In this document: piece after piece, positions 37,129-46,179 of the stretch
Position numbering within the stretch: position 1 is the first letter of the stretch
How the letters are laid out: each line of letters opens with the position of its first letter
NCBI RefSeq assembly: GCF_001425385.1
Contig: NZ_LMQO01000001.1
Location: 1,292,501-1,356,500, forward strand
Direction of reading: 5' to 3'
DNA length: 64,000 nt
Source: Sphingomonas sp. Leaf407
GTDB lineage: Bacteria; Pseudomonadota; Alphaproteobacteria; Sphingomonadales; Sphingomonadaceae
The notes under the pieces: generated by a model
Database searches by the model: none
What the model was told of the DNA's origin: nothing
Seen by the model: the letters and a program-made list of their open reading frames with translations, nothing else
Translations under genes and position numbers: made by a program

Positions 37129-37482
37129 TCAGCCCAGTTCGTTCAGCGCCTGTTCGATGCCGTCCATCGTGAACGGCTTGGACAGGACCGGGCGGTCGCG
37201 GTGCGCCGGTTCGATCGTGTCGCCCGAGCCGCCGGTGGCGAGGACGAAGGGGATGCCGGCCGCCGCCAGCCGGTCGGCGATCGGCCAGCTCTTCTCACCT
37301 GCGCGCAGGTTCACGTCGAGGATGGCAGCATCGATGCCCCCCGCATCGATCGCGGCGAGCGCGGTGGCCACGGTGTCGGCGGTGCCGGCGACCGACTTGC
37401 CGAGGATGTCGAGAAAATCCTCCAGCATCATCGCGATGAGAGGTTCGTCTTCGACGACAAGGATACGCACTGGCGAGGTCAT
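37129..37482 (-). CDS. Single-domain response regulator
   Basis: A 117-residue CheY-like receiver without an output domain. It has the acidic pocket VVEDEP (residues 9-14), the phospho-acceptor in AAILDVNLRAG, the conserved Thr/Ser region LATGGSGD and the switch lysine in VLSKPFTMD. It begins 51 bases downstream of the cckA stop on the same strand, so the two are probably co-transcribed. It may act as a shuttle or phosphate sink, but the partner kinase is not proven. The ending GIEQALNELG is complete. Confidence 0.9.
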   Translation of the reverse strand: MTSPVRILVVEDEPLIAMMLEDFLDILGKSVAGTADTVATALAAIDAGGIDAAILDVNLRAGEKSWPIADRLAAAGIPFVLATGGSGDTIEPAHRDRPVLSKPFTMDGIEQALNELG

Positions 37483-37533
37483 AACGCGCGGTCCTTAGCG
37501 GTCAAAGCGCGAACGCCGCAACTCAATTCGCGG

Positions 37534-39924
37534 TTAACCCGGCGGCTTGGCCAGCGCATCGCGCGCCGCCATGGCAAGTTGCTGCACCGAAAAGGGTTTC
37601 GGCAGGAACGAAACTTGATCCAGATCAATCGAGCGGCGCAACTGTTCTTCGGCATAGCCCGACATGAACAGGATCGGCAGCGTCGGATATGCCTTGCGTA
37701 CGTGGCGGACCATCGTCGGTCCGTCCATCGTCGGCATGACGACATCGGAGATCAGCAGGTCGATGTGCGGCCGGTCGGCGAGCAGTTCCAGCGCGGCCTC
37801 GCCATGCTCGGCGGTCATCACGGTATAGCCCTGTCGCGTCAGCGCGCGTTCGGCGATGGCGCGCACCATGTCCTCGTCCTCGACCAGCAGGATCGTGCCC
37901 GATCCCCATGCCGGCGCGCCCTCCGCCTCGCGCCGGACCGGGCGGGTCGACTGGCGCGGAGGTTCGGCGGCGTGGACCGGCAGGTGGATGGTAAAGGTCG
38001 ATCCCTTGGCCGGCCGCGATTCGGCGAAGATGTAGCCGCCCGACTGTTTGATGATGCCATAGACGGTCGAGAGGCCAAGCCCGGTGCCCTTGCCCACTTC
38101 CTTGGTCGTGAAGAACGGCTCGAAAATCTTGGGCAGGATGTCGGGCGGGATGCCGGTGCCGGTGTCCGACACGGTGAGCGTCACGTAATCGCCGACCGGC
38201 AGCACGTCGTCGTCCATCGCGCGGACCTGTTGCGCGCTGGTCGACAGCGTCTCGATGGTCAGCGTACCGCCGTTGCCGCCACGCGCGAGCATCGCGTCGC
38301 GGGCATTGACCGCGAGGTTGACGACGACCTGCTCCAACTGCCCCGGATCGGCGCGGACCGACCCGAGGCCACGGCCGTGGTTGACGACCAGTTGCACCGT
38401 TTCGCCGAGCAGGCGCTTGAGCAGGTTCGACACTTCGGAGATGACGTCGGGCAGTTGCAGGACCTGCGGGCGCAACGTCTGCTGGCGCGAGAAGGCGAGG
38501 AGCTGGCGCGTCAGGCTGGCGGCGCGGTTGGAGTTGGCGCGGATCTGCTGGATGTCGTCGTAATCGCTGTCGCCGGGCGAATGGCGCATCAGCATGAGGT
38601 CGCAGTGGCCGATGATCGCGGTGAGGATGTTGTTGAAGTCGTGCGCGACGCCGCCGGCTAGTTGCCCGACCGCCTGCATCTTGGTCGCCTGCGCCACCTG
38701 ACGCTTCAATTTGCCCTCCTCGCCGGTATCGCGCAGCGAGACGACGACCGCCGCCTCGCCCAGCCCGCGCGCGCCGGCGATCGACAGCGCGATCGGCTCG
38801 TCGGGGCGATCGGTCAGGCGGACGGCCATGTCGGCGCTGTGCTGCGCACCGCCGGCGAAGCGGCGGACGGCATCGGCCAGCGCCGCCTTGTCCTCGCGCA
38901 CCACCAGATCGCCCGGATAGAGCGGCGGGGCGACGGGATTGACTCCGGTCGCGCGGACGAAGGCGTCGTTCATGTGCAGAAAGCGCCCGTCGCGATCGAC
39001 CAGCGCCATGCCGACCGGCAGCAGCGAGACGAGCGCGCGCACTTGCCCCGCCGCCCCCGGCGTGGCGATGGGGAGCAGGCCGGCGGGGGCCTCCTCCTCG
39101 TCGAGCAGGGCGACCAGCATCGGACCGCCGCTTTCCTCGGCCAGCGGGACCTGGAGGATGCGCAGCGGGTCGCCGCCCAGCCCCTCGCGCTCGAAGCGGA
39201 CGCGACCGCGCGTGTCGGTGACGAGGAAGCGGGCGAAGTCGCGGCCGTCGATCAAGGTCGCATCCTCCTGCCCCATCGCGCGTGCCTGAAACACGCGGTT
39301 GGCGCTGCGGATGCGGCCGTCGGGGCTGAGCAGCGCGACCATGATCCCGGCCGATCCCAGCCGCTCGCCGATCTCGCCCGACAGGATCATGCCGATGCCG
39401 GCGGCCTCGGCGATCGCCTGTCCGCCCTCGAACCGCCAGACGAGCATCGTGTCGCCGGCACGGGTGAGCGTCGCCATCAGCGGGGCCTCGCCCTGCCGGA
39501 GCGTCACCTGCGCATGGCCGTCGCGCCATGCCGCGCGGGCGGCGCCGGCAAGCAACGTGGCGTCGCCGCCCTCACCCACCACGCCCGGCGGGGTGGGATA
39601 GCCGTCGAACAGCGCGGCATAGCGATCATTGGCGCACATCAGCCGCCCGGCGCGGTCGGTGACGGCGGTGGCGTGGGGCGAGACGGCGGCGAGCGCCTGC
39701 GCCACCGACCAGTCGATGCGCGGTTCGTCGGGCTGCGCGACCCCACGCATCCGGGTCCAGCCGAACAGCGCGCCGGCCAGCACCAGCGCAGTGGCAAGAA
39801 AGCCGCCGGCGATGGTCGAATCGCCGAGCAGCCACAGGATCACCGCCGCCGCCGCGATACCGCTGGCCACCGCGATGGCGATCGGCACCAGTGGCGAGGG
39901 AGAGCGGGGGGAAAGCGACACCAT
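37534..39924 (-). CDS. cckA: CckA-type hybrid sensor histidine kinase
   Basis: CckA starts the CckA-ChpT-CtrA phosphorelay that controls cell cycle, motility and envelope genes in Alphaproteobacteria. The 796-residue product has two membrane helices (about 9-35 and 36-59) and PAS-like regions (about 75-400). The HisKA domain has phospho-accepting His428 in [14 protein letters not shown]. The HATPase domain follows with [20 protein letters not shown] and [12 protein letters not shown]. The receiver (about 676-790) has Asp727 in [11 protein letters not shown] and Lys776 in FLPKPF. The start at 39924 excludes 25 residues that run through a repeat region. Confidence 0.93.
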   Translation of the reverse strand: MVSLSPRSPSPLVPIAIAVASGIAAAAVILWLLGDSTIAGGFLATALVLAGALFGWTRMRGVAQPDEPRIDWSVAQALAAVSPHATAVTDRAGRLMCANDRYAALFDGYPTPPGVVGEGGDATLLAGAARAAWRDGHAQVTLRQGEAPLMATLTRAGDTMLVWRFEGGQAIAEAAGIGMILSGEIGERLGSAGIMVALLSPDGRIRSANRVFQARAMGQEDATLIDGRDFARFLVTDTRGRVRFEREGLGGDPLRILQVPLAEESGGPMLVALLDEEEAPAGLLPIATPGAAGQVRALVSLLPVGMALVDRDGRFLHMNDAFVRATGVNPVAPPLYPGDLVVREDKAALADAVRRFAGGAQHSADMAVRLTDRPDEPIALSIAGARGLGEAAVVVSLRDTGEEGKLKRQVAQATKMQAVGQLAGGVAHDFNNILTAIIGHCDLMLMRHSPGDSDYDDIQQIRANSNRAASLTRQLLAFSRQQTLRPQVLQLPDVISEVSNLLKRLLGETVQLVVNHGRGLGSVRADPGQLEQVVVNLAVNARDAMLARGGNGGTLTIETLSTSAQQVRAMDDDVLPVGDYVTLTVSDTGTGIPPDILPKIFEPFFTTKEVGKGTGLGLSTVYGIIKQSGGYIFAESRPAKGSTFTIHLPVHAAEPPRQSTRPVRREAEGAPAWGSGTILLVEDEDMVRAIAERALTRQGYTVMTAEHGEAALELLADRPHIDLLISDVVMPTMDGPTMVRHVRKAYPTLPILFMSGYAEEQLRRSIDLDQVSFLPKPFSVQQLAMAARDALAKPPG

Positions 39925-40050
39925 GACAGGCTGTTGCGGCGCTTGGGCGATGGCGTCAAGCGGGGTGGTCGGGGTCGGCGCGAATCGTCGTGGACCCATG
40001 GTGGTGGAGGGTGGAGCGGCCGGTCGTGCAGGGCGGAATCAATCGCCCTG

Positions 40051-40173
40051 TCCACACCGTCACCCCGGACTTGTTCCGAGGTCCACGACGCGGCGATCGG
40101 TGCGATTGGAGGTTCGATCGGCAGCTTTTGCGGTAGGGTGGACCCCGGGACGAGTCCGGGGTGACGGTGTGGA
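40051..40173. repeat. Paired palindromic repeat, CCGGACTTGTTCCGG family
   Basis: Arms of 36 bases at 40051-40086 and 40138-40173 are near-exact reverse complements (TCCACACCGTCACCCCGG... and ...CCGGGGTGACGGTGTGGA), 51 bases apart. Each arm is itself palindromic around the GGACTTGTTCC core. The gap 39925-40325 between cckA and the M13 peptidase gene holds this element and the next, and no gene. Confidence 0.85.
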
Positions 40174-40187
40174 TTGGTCCGGTGTTC

Positions 40188-40282
40188 GTCATTCACGCGC
40201 AGGCGGGAATCCATAGGCGCTGACCAACATGCTGGAGCCGGAACGGTAGCGTGTATGGATTCCCGCCTCCGCGGGAATGACG
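40188..40282. repeat. Paired palindromic repeat, GGCGGGAATCC family
   Basis: Arms of 29 bases at 40188-40216 and 40254-40282, read CGTCATTC...GGCGGGAATCCATA and the reverse complement with two mismatches, are separated by 37 bases. The second arm contains the hairpin TTCCCGCCTCCGCGGGAA. It lies directly beside the preceding element of a different family. Confidence 0.85.
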
Positions 40283-40325
40283 GTTGGGGGGGCAGGAGCG
40301 GAGCGCGCTCTCCCGCCCCCTGCCC

Positions 40326-42407
40326 TTACCAGATGCGGACGCGCTGTTCGGGGGTCAGGAACAGCTTGTCGGTCGCGCCGGGCTTGTAGCCGGCGTACCA
40401 CGGGTCGAGGTTGCGGACGACCCATGCGCGCTGTTCGGACGGGCTGTGCGGATCGGTCAGCAGCCGCTGGCGCAAATTCGCCTCGCGGTAGCTGCGCCGC
40501 CAGACCTGCGCCCAGCCGAGGTAGAAGCGCTGTTCGGGGGTATAGCCCTCGATCGCCGGCCGGGTGCCCGGATAGGCGTGGGTATAGGCGTCCCACGCCA
40601 CCGTCAGCCCGGCGAGATCGGCGATGTTTTCGCCCAGCGTCAGTTCGCCCTTCACCTTCATGCCGGGCAGCGGTTCATAGGCGTCGTACTGCCGGACCAG
40701 CGCGGCGGTGCGTTCGTCGAAGCGCTTCACGTCCTCGGCGGTCCACCAGTCGGTGAGGCTGCCGTTGACGTCGTACTTGCGGCCCTGATCGTCGAAATGG
40801 TGGCTGATCTCGTGACCGATCACTGCGCCGATCGCGCCGTAATTGACCGCCGGATCGGCCGCCGGATCGAAGAACGGCGGCTGGAGGATCGCGGCGGGGA
40901 ACACGATCTCGTTCATCACCGGGTTCGCATAGGCGTTCACGGTCATGGGGGTCATGAACCATTCCCACTTCTGGATCGGCTTGCCCAGATGCTGCACGTT
41001 ATAGCGCTGCTGCCACTGGTTCGCGCGCAGCATGTTGCCGAACGCATCGCCCGGCGTGATCGTCAGGTCGCTCATGTCGCGCCAGCGGTCGGGATAGCCG
41101 ATCTTGGGGGTGAAGGCGGCGAGCTTCGCCCGTGCCTTCGCCTTGGTTTCGGGGGCCATCCAGTCGAGCTGGTCGATGCGCCGGCCCATCGCCGCCGTGA
41201 CGTTGCGGACCAGTTCGTCGGCCGCCGCCTTGGTCGCAGGCGGGAAATATTGCGCGACATAGGCCTTGCTGACATCGTCGGCGACCGCGTCCGAGGTGAA
41301 GTCGACCGCGCGCTTCCAGCGTTCCTCCTGCTGCGGCGTGCCCGACAGGACGGTGCCGAAGAAGGCGAAATTCTCGGCATCGAAGCTGCGCGGCAGGACG
41401 CTCGAGAAACCGTCGAGCGAGCGCAGCAGCAACTGGTCCTTGAGCACCGCCAGCGGGGCCGCGCCGATCACCTTGGCCATGCCGGTGAAGGCGCTTGGCT
41501 GCGCGACGATCACGCTCTGGGTATCGGCACCGAGGCCCCGGAAATAGGTCGCGAAGTCGAAGCCCGGCGCGCGACGCGACAAGTCGGCGACGGTCATCTT
41601 GTTATAGGTCTTGTTCGCGTCGCGGCTTTCGATCCGCGTCCAGTGCGCCTGCGCGAACTGCGTCTCCAGCGCCACGACCGCCTTGGCCCGCGCCGCCGCG
41701 TTCGGCTCGCCGGCCAGCGTCAGCATCTTGGCCAGATGCTGCTCATAGGCGGCGCGGGTCTGCGCCAGCTTGGCGTCGGTCGAGAGATAATAGTCGCGGT
41801 CGGGCAGGCCGAGGCCCGCCTGCCCCGCCGACAGCGCATAGACGTCGGGCTGCTTGTCGTCGGGGCCGACATAGGCACCGAACGGCGCGCCGACGCCCGC
41901 CTGCGCCGCCTTCGCAACCAGCGCGGCATAGCCGGCCTTCGACGTGAGGCCCTTGATCTCGGTCAGCCACGGCTGGATGGGGCCCAAGCCCTTCGCCTCG
42001 ATCGCGCTCTGGTCGAGGAAGGTCGCGTAGGCGGTGCCGATCTTCGAATTGGGATCGCCCTTCGCCGCGTCGAGCAACTGGCGGGTGCGCGTCTTGGACA
42101 GGTCGTCCAGCGCGGTGAACATGCCGTAGTTCGACTTGTCGGCGGGGATCGGGGTGATCTTTTCCCAGGTGCCGTTGGCGTATTTGTAGAAATTGTCGCC
42201 GGGCTTGACCGCGGTATCCATGCCGGCAGTGTCGAAGCCGAAGCTGCCGATCTCGGGCTTGGCTGCCGGGGCGGGCGGCGGGGTTGCCGCCGCCTGGGTC
42301 GCGGCGTCGAGATTGGCATCGGCGCCGCCGACATTGGCACGCTGGGTCGCACAGGCCGACAGCGCGGACGCCGCGAGCAGGGTGGTCAGGACGAAACTAC
42401 GCCGCAT
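40326..42407 (-). CDS. M13 family zinc metallopeptidase (neprilysin/PepO-like) lipoprotein
   Basis: A 693-residue peptidase, probably anchored in the envelope by a lipid: the signal segment LLAASALSAC has a lipobox with Cys19. The zinc site is HEISH at 532-536 with Glu593 in GENIADLAG as third ligand and Asp597 beside it. NAYANPVMNEIVFPAAILQP is the substrate-binding segment typical of family M13. Peptides of up to about 40 residues are the usual substrates of the family. The whole family length is present. It has a repeat element on each side. Confidence 0.92.
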   Translation of the reverse strand: MRRSFVLTTLLAASALSACATQRANVGGADANLDAATQAAATPPPAPAAKPEIGSFGFDTAGMDTAVKPGDNFYKYANGTWEKITPIPADKSNYGMFTALDDLSKTRTRQLLDAAKGDPNSKIGTAYATFLDQSAIEAKGLGPIQPWLTEIKGLTSKAGYAALVAKAAQAGVGAPFGAYVGPDDKQPDVYALSAGQAGLGLPDRDYYLSTDAKLAQTRAAYEQHLAKMLTLAGEPNAAARAKAVVALETQFAQAHWTRIESRDANKTYNKMTVADLSRRAPGFDFATYFRGLGADTQSVIVAQPSAFTGMAKVIGAAPLAVLKDQLLLRSLDGFSSVLPRSFDAENFAFFGTVLSGTPQQEERWKRAVDFTSDAVADDVSKAYVAQYFPPATKAAADELVRNVTAAMGRRIDQLDWMAPETKAKARAKLAAFTPKIGYPDRWRDMSDLTITPGDAFGNMLRANQWQQRYNVQHLGKPIQKWEWFMTPMTVNAYANPVMNEIVFPAAILQPPFFDPAADPAVNYGAIGAVIGHEISHHFDDQGRKYDVNGSLTDWWTAEDVKRFDERTAALVRQYDAYEPLPGMKVKGELTLGENIADLAGLTVAWDAYTHAYPGTRPAIEGYTPEQRFYLGWAQVWRRSYREANLRQRLLTDPHSPSEQRAWVVRNLDPWYAGYKPGATDKLFLTPEQRVRIW

Positions 42408-42520
42408 GGGAAATGCCTTTTCGTATCAGGTGATACGGCGATGCTGCACCCGGGGCATATCGATCGTCAATATGATTGGCGTGGATTCGGGTTGGGTTGG
42501 CCAACATTCTCGCTCGTAAC

Positions 42521-42626
42521 GTCACCCCGGACTTGTTCCGGGGTCCACCAAGCCGCACACGCTGCCGCCAGCGCCTTGAGCACATTGATCGCCGCACCGT
42601 GGACCCCGGAACAAGTCCGGGGTGAC
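42521..42626. repeat. Paired palindromic repeat with exact 28-base arms
   Basis: The 28-base arm at 42521-42548 (GTCACCCCGGACTTGTTCCG...) is the exact reverse complement of 42599-42626, with a 50-base spacer. It lies in the 268-base gap between the M13 peptidase start and the greB stop and belongs to the same family as 40051-40173. Confidence 0.9.
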
Positions 42627-42675
42627 AATAGGGGGAGTAGCTCGCCTGACCGCGAACGGACGATCCGCCGTCCGC

Positions 42676-43158
42676 TCACGGATAGGCGATCGCCATCACC
42701 TCATATTCCTTGACCCCGCCGGGCAGTTGCACCGTGCGCACGTCGCCCACCGCGCTGCCGCGCAGTGCGCGCGCCATCGGCGAGTTCCAGCCGATCCGGC
42801 CCGCCCCCGCATCGGTTTCATCGTCGCCAACGAGGATCAGCGTGCGGTGGCGGTCGTCCTCGTCGGCGATGGTGACGGTCGCGCCGAACCATGCGCGGGT
42901 CCGGTCGGCCTGCTGGCCGGGATCGACCACCCGCGCCGCCTTCATCCGCTTGGCAAGGAAGCCCAGCCGCCGGTCGATCTCGCGCAGGCGCTTGCGGCCA
43001 TAGATATAGTCACCGTTTTCCGAGCGGTCGCCGTTGCCCGCCGCCCACGCGATGACGTCGAGCAGCTTGGGCCGTTCGTCACCCAGCAACTGGTCATATT
43101 CGGCCTTGAGCACGCCATAGCCGGCGGGCGTGATGTAGTTCGGACGCGGCTCGCTCAT
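42676..43158 (-). CDS. greB: Transcription elongation factor GreB
   Basis: Gre factors enter the secondary channel of RNA polymerase and stimulate cleavage of backtracked RNA. The 160-residue product has the N-terminal coiled coil with NGDRSENGDYIYGRKRLREI, whose acidic tip residues (D-x-x-E) coordinate the catalytic Mg. The C-terminal FKBP-like domain ends LPGGVKEYEVMAIAYP. YIYGRKRLREIDRR distinguishes GreB from GreA. Its start overlaps the stop of the transglycosylase gene by four bases (ATGA). Confidence 0.92.
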   Translation of the reverse strand: MSEPRPNYITPAGYGVLKAEYDQLLGDERPKLLDVIAWAAGNGDRSENGDYIYGRKRLREIDRRLGFLAKRMKAARVVDPGQQADRTRAWFGATVTIADEDDRHRTLILVGDDETDAGAGRIGWNSPMARALRGSAVGDVRTVQLPGGVKEYEVMAIAYP

Positions 43159-45212
43159 CCCGGCCGGTTCTTGCCGAGATACCAGCTAAGGTTGTTCGGC
43201 CCGCGCGAGCGCGCCTTGTCGGCATGGATCAGGTCATAGACGACCGCATTCTCCAGCACCCGCTGCACATAGCCGCGCGTTTCGGAGAGCGGGATCTTCT
43301 CGATCCATTCGATCATGTCGACGCCGGGGGTGCGCGGATCGCCGTTGGCGCGGATGAACTTGTTCACATTGCCCGGCCCGGCATTATAGGCGGCGATCGC
43401 CAGCGGATAGCTGCCGCCGTAATAGTCGAGCATCCGCTGGATGTAGCTCGACCCCAGCGCCATGTTGTAGCCGGGATCGTTCAGCGACGACGGATTGTAC
43501 GACAGGCCGAGCTTGCCCGCCGTCTCGCGCGCGGTGCCCGGCATCAACTGCATCAGCCCGCGCGCGCCGGCGCGGCTGACGGCGGTGCGGTCGAACTGGC
43601 TTTCCTGCCGCGCGATGGCGTGGATCAGCGTGAACTGGCCCGATTGCGACCCCGGCACCGCGACCGAGGGATAGCCCGCCAGCGTATAGTCGCTGTGCCC
43701 GTTCAGCAGCGCGCTGCGCCCGACCATGACGCCGAGGTCGGGCCGCTCGATCGCGCGCGACAGCTCGACCGCCAGTGCATGGTCGGTATCGCTCCTCGCA
43801 TCCTCGGCGATCTTACGGACGAACAAGGTCTGGTCGGCATATTGGCCGGTGCGCCCGAGATAGCGGACCGCGCGGGCGACCTCGCCGTTCATGTAGGCGG
43901 TGCGCAGCGCAGGCGGCACCATCGCCGGACTGGCGGTGGCGGACGGCGCGCGCAGCGGGCGGCCGATCCGCTCGCTCGCCAACTGGCCGTAGAACAGGTC
44001 GGACAGGTCGGCGGCCTGCGCATACCAGCGGTCGGCGGTGGCGCGGTCGCCCGCGCGCTCGGCGGCGCGGCCCGCCCAGTAATAGCCCTTGGTACGCACG
44101 GTCGGAGTGCGCGACCCGCTGGCATAGCGAGCGAACATGCCCGCCGCGTCGCCCGGCCGGTTCAGATTCTGGAACGCGACCGTGCCCGCCAGCCATGCGA
44201 GGCTGGTATAGTCGTCACGCTCGCCATAGGATTCATCGGCGATGACCGTGCCCGCCGGAAAGGCGTCGTCGATCTGGGACGCGATCTGATAGGCGACGCC
44301 ATATTGTCCGTCGGCCTGCGCGGCGCGGGCGTTGGTCAGCAGCACCTCCAGCCATTTCTCGGCATCGCCGGGGCTGCGCGACAGGCGGCGCGGCTGGGCG
44401 AGGTACGCGCGGGCGGCGGGCGACTGGCCGGTGGCGCGCAGCCACATCGCCCGGTCGGCGACATAGCCCGGATCGGCACGATCGACGCCGCCCTGCTCGC
44501 CGCGCACCGTGGCATCGGCCCCGCCGCCCTTGAACGCCAGGCGGGCATCGAAGGTCGGGCGCATCGCCGCCGAGACGAAGCCGATCTGGCGCTGCGCGCT
44601 GCTGGTCGCGCCCTGCCACAACAGCCGGTCCATCCGCGCGTCGTGATCGGCCGGGGTCAGCGCGGCGGCGAAGCGGGCGAACAGCGCCGTCTCGTCGGCG
44701 GTGCGCAGGCTCCCCCTGCGCCATGCCGCGCGGGCCGCCTCGTTCGCCTCGGTCATCCGGCCGGTCGCGGCAAGTGCCTCGGCGCGACGGAGCTGCCCGG
44801 CGGCGGTGAGCGGGGGATAGCGATCGAAGAAGCGCAGCACGGTCGCCGGATCCTGCGCGCCGTTGGCCAGCACCGTCTCCGCCGCCGCGCGGCGGCTGGT
44901 CTCGCCGGGGAAGCCGGGGTGGGCCAGCAGGAACCGCGCATAGTCGGCGAAGGGGTAATTGTCCGACTGCTGCAACCGCTTCCAGTCGGCCAGCACCGGC
45001 TGGACCGGGTCATAGGGCACCGGCGCGCTCTGCACGGCCGGGGCCGGGACCGACGGGACATAGCCCGCCGGCAGCGGCTGGCGCGTGACCGTAGCGGGCA
45101 CGGGGGCGGATTGCGGGAAGGGCGTCTGCAACACCCCGGTGGCCACGGCGGCGCTCGCGACGCCGGCGAGCAGGAACGCGCTCTTGAACACGGTGGTCAG
45201 CATACTGGACAT
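43155..45212 (-). CDS. slt: Soluble lytic murein transglycosylase
   Basis: An exported enzyme of about 685 residues that cleaves peptidoglycan with formation of 1,6-anhydro-muropeptides. After a signal-like N-terminus (FKSAFLLAGVASAAVATGV) comes a long alpha-helical superhelix (about 60-500). The catalytic SLT domain is at about 515-650: the acid is the Glu of AIARQESQFDRTAVS, followed by GARGLMQLMPGTA, NMALGSSYIQ and AYNAGPGNV. The start at 45212 leaves 70 bases to the divergent dapA. GreB overlaps its end, so the two form an operon. Confidence 0.92.
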   Translation of the reverse strand: MSSMLTTVFKSAFLLAGVASAAVATGVLQTPFPQSAPVPATVTRQPLPAGYVPSVPAPAVQSAPVPYDPVQPVLADWKRLQQSDNYPFADYARFLLAHPGFPGETSRRAAAETVLANGAQDPATVLRFFDRYPPLTAAGQLRRAEALAATGRMTEANEAARAAWRRGSLRTADETALFARFAAALTPADHDARMDRLLWQGATSSAQRQIGFVSAAMRPTFDARLAFKGGGADATVRGEQGGVDRADPGYVADRAMWLRATGQSPAARAYLAQPRRLSRSPGDAEKWLEVLLTNARAAQADGQYGVAYQIASQIDDAFPAGTVIADESYGERDDYTSLAWLAGTVAFQNLNRPGDAAGMFARYASGSRTPTVRTKGYYWAGRAAERAGDRATADRWYAQAADLSDLFYGQLASERIGRPLRAPSATASPAMVPPALRTAYMNGEVARAVRYLGRTGQYADQTLFVRKIAEDARSDTDHALAVELSRAIERPDLGVMVGRSALLNGHSDYTLAGYPSVAVPGSQSGQFTLIHAIARQESQFDRTAVSRAGARGLMQLMPGTARETAGKLGLSYNPSSLNDPGYNMALGSSYIQRMLDYYGGSYPLAIAAYNAGPGNVNKFIRANGDPRTPGVDMIEWIEKIPLSETRGYVQRVLENAVVYDLIHADKARSRGPNNLSWYLGKNRPG

Positions 45213-45282
45213 GATATGGAAGCCCGCCCTATCTGTCGCCACCTTTTCGGCCCAATTTCCTTTCGACGGAGCGATTATCCCC

Positions 45283-46167
45283 ATGTTTTCCGGTTCGATC
45301 CCGGCGCTCGTCACGCCGTTCGCCAACGGCCGATTCGACGAAGCCTCGTTCCGCGCGCTCGTCGACTGGCAGATCGAGAGCGGATCGTCGGCGCTGGTGC
45401 CCTGCGGCACCACCGGCGAGGCGGCGACGATGACCATCGAGGAACACGATCATGTCGTGCGGGTCTGCGTCGATCAGGCCGGCGGGCGCGTGCCGGTGAT
45501 CGCGGGCTGCGGGTCGAACGACACCGCCGTCGCACTGCATCACATCCATGCGGCCAAGGCGGCGGGCGCCGCCGCCGCGCTGCTGGTCCCGCCCTATTAC
45601 AATCGTCCGAACCAGGAAGGCGTGTTCCGCCATTTCGAGGTGCTGGCATCGCGCGGCGGCCTGCCGATCATGCTCTACAACGTGCCGGGACGCACCGTCA
45701 CCGACATCGCGGTCGAAACGGTTGAACGGATCGTCAAGGCGTTCCCCGACACGGTCGTCGGCATCAAGGATGCCACGGGCCAGATGGCGCGCGTCGCCGA
45801 ACACCGCGCGCGCTGCGGGCCGGGTTTCGTGCAATTGTCGGGCAACGACGACATGACGCTGGCCTTCATGGCGATGGGCGGCGGCGGCGCGATTTCGGTC
45901 ACGGCCAATGTCGCGCCGGCGATGTGCGCCGAGTTTCAGGACGCCTGCCTTGCCGGGGACTATGCCCGCGCGCTGACGATCCAGGACCGACTGTATCCGC
46001 TGCATTCGGCGCTGTTCAGCGATGCGTCGCCCGGACCCGTCAAATATGCGCTCGGGCGCGTCCGGCCCGGTTTCCCGACCGATCTGCGCCTGCCGATGAC
46101 CCCGCCGTCGGCGGCGTCGTGCAAGGCGGTCGACGCGGCGCTCGCACATGCGGGACTGATCGGCTAA
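45283..46167 (+). CDS. dapA: 4-Hydroxy-tetrahydrodipicolinate synthase
   Basis: The first committed step of lysine and diaminopimelate synthesis, condensing pyruvate with aspartate semialdehyde. The 294-residue product has the family features GSIPALVTPFANG, GTTGEAATMTIEEH, the Tyr segment IMLYNVPGRT, and the Schiff-base lysine in VGIKDATG. The start at 45283 gives the usual N-terminus MFSGSIPALV. It follows the divergent slt and precedes the hybrid kinase by 12 bases, where most alphaproteobacteria would have smpB next. Confidence 0.97.
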   Translation: MFSGSIPALVTPFANGRFDEASFRALVDWQIESGSSALVPCGTTGEAATMTIEEHDHVVRVCVDQAGGRVPVIAGCGSNDTAVALHHIHAAKAAGAAAALLVPPYYNRPNQEGVFRHFEVLASRGGLPIMLYNVPGRTVTDIAVETVERIVKAFPDTVVGIKDATGQMARVAEHRARCGPGFVQLSGNDDMTLAFMAMGGGGAISVTANVAPAMCAEFQDACLAGDYARALTIQDRLYPLHSALFSDASPGPVKYALGRVRPGFPTDLRLPMTPPSAASCKAVDAALAHAGLIG

Positions 46168-46179
46168 CAAGCAGACCGT

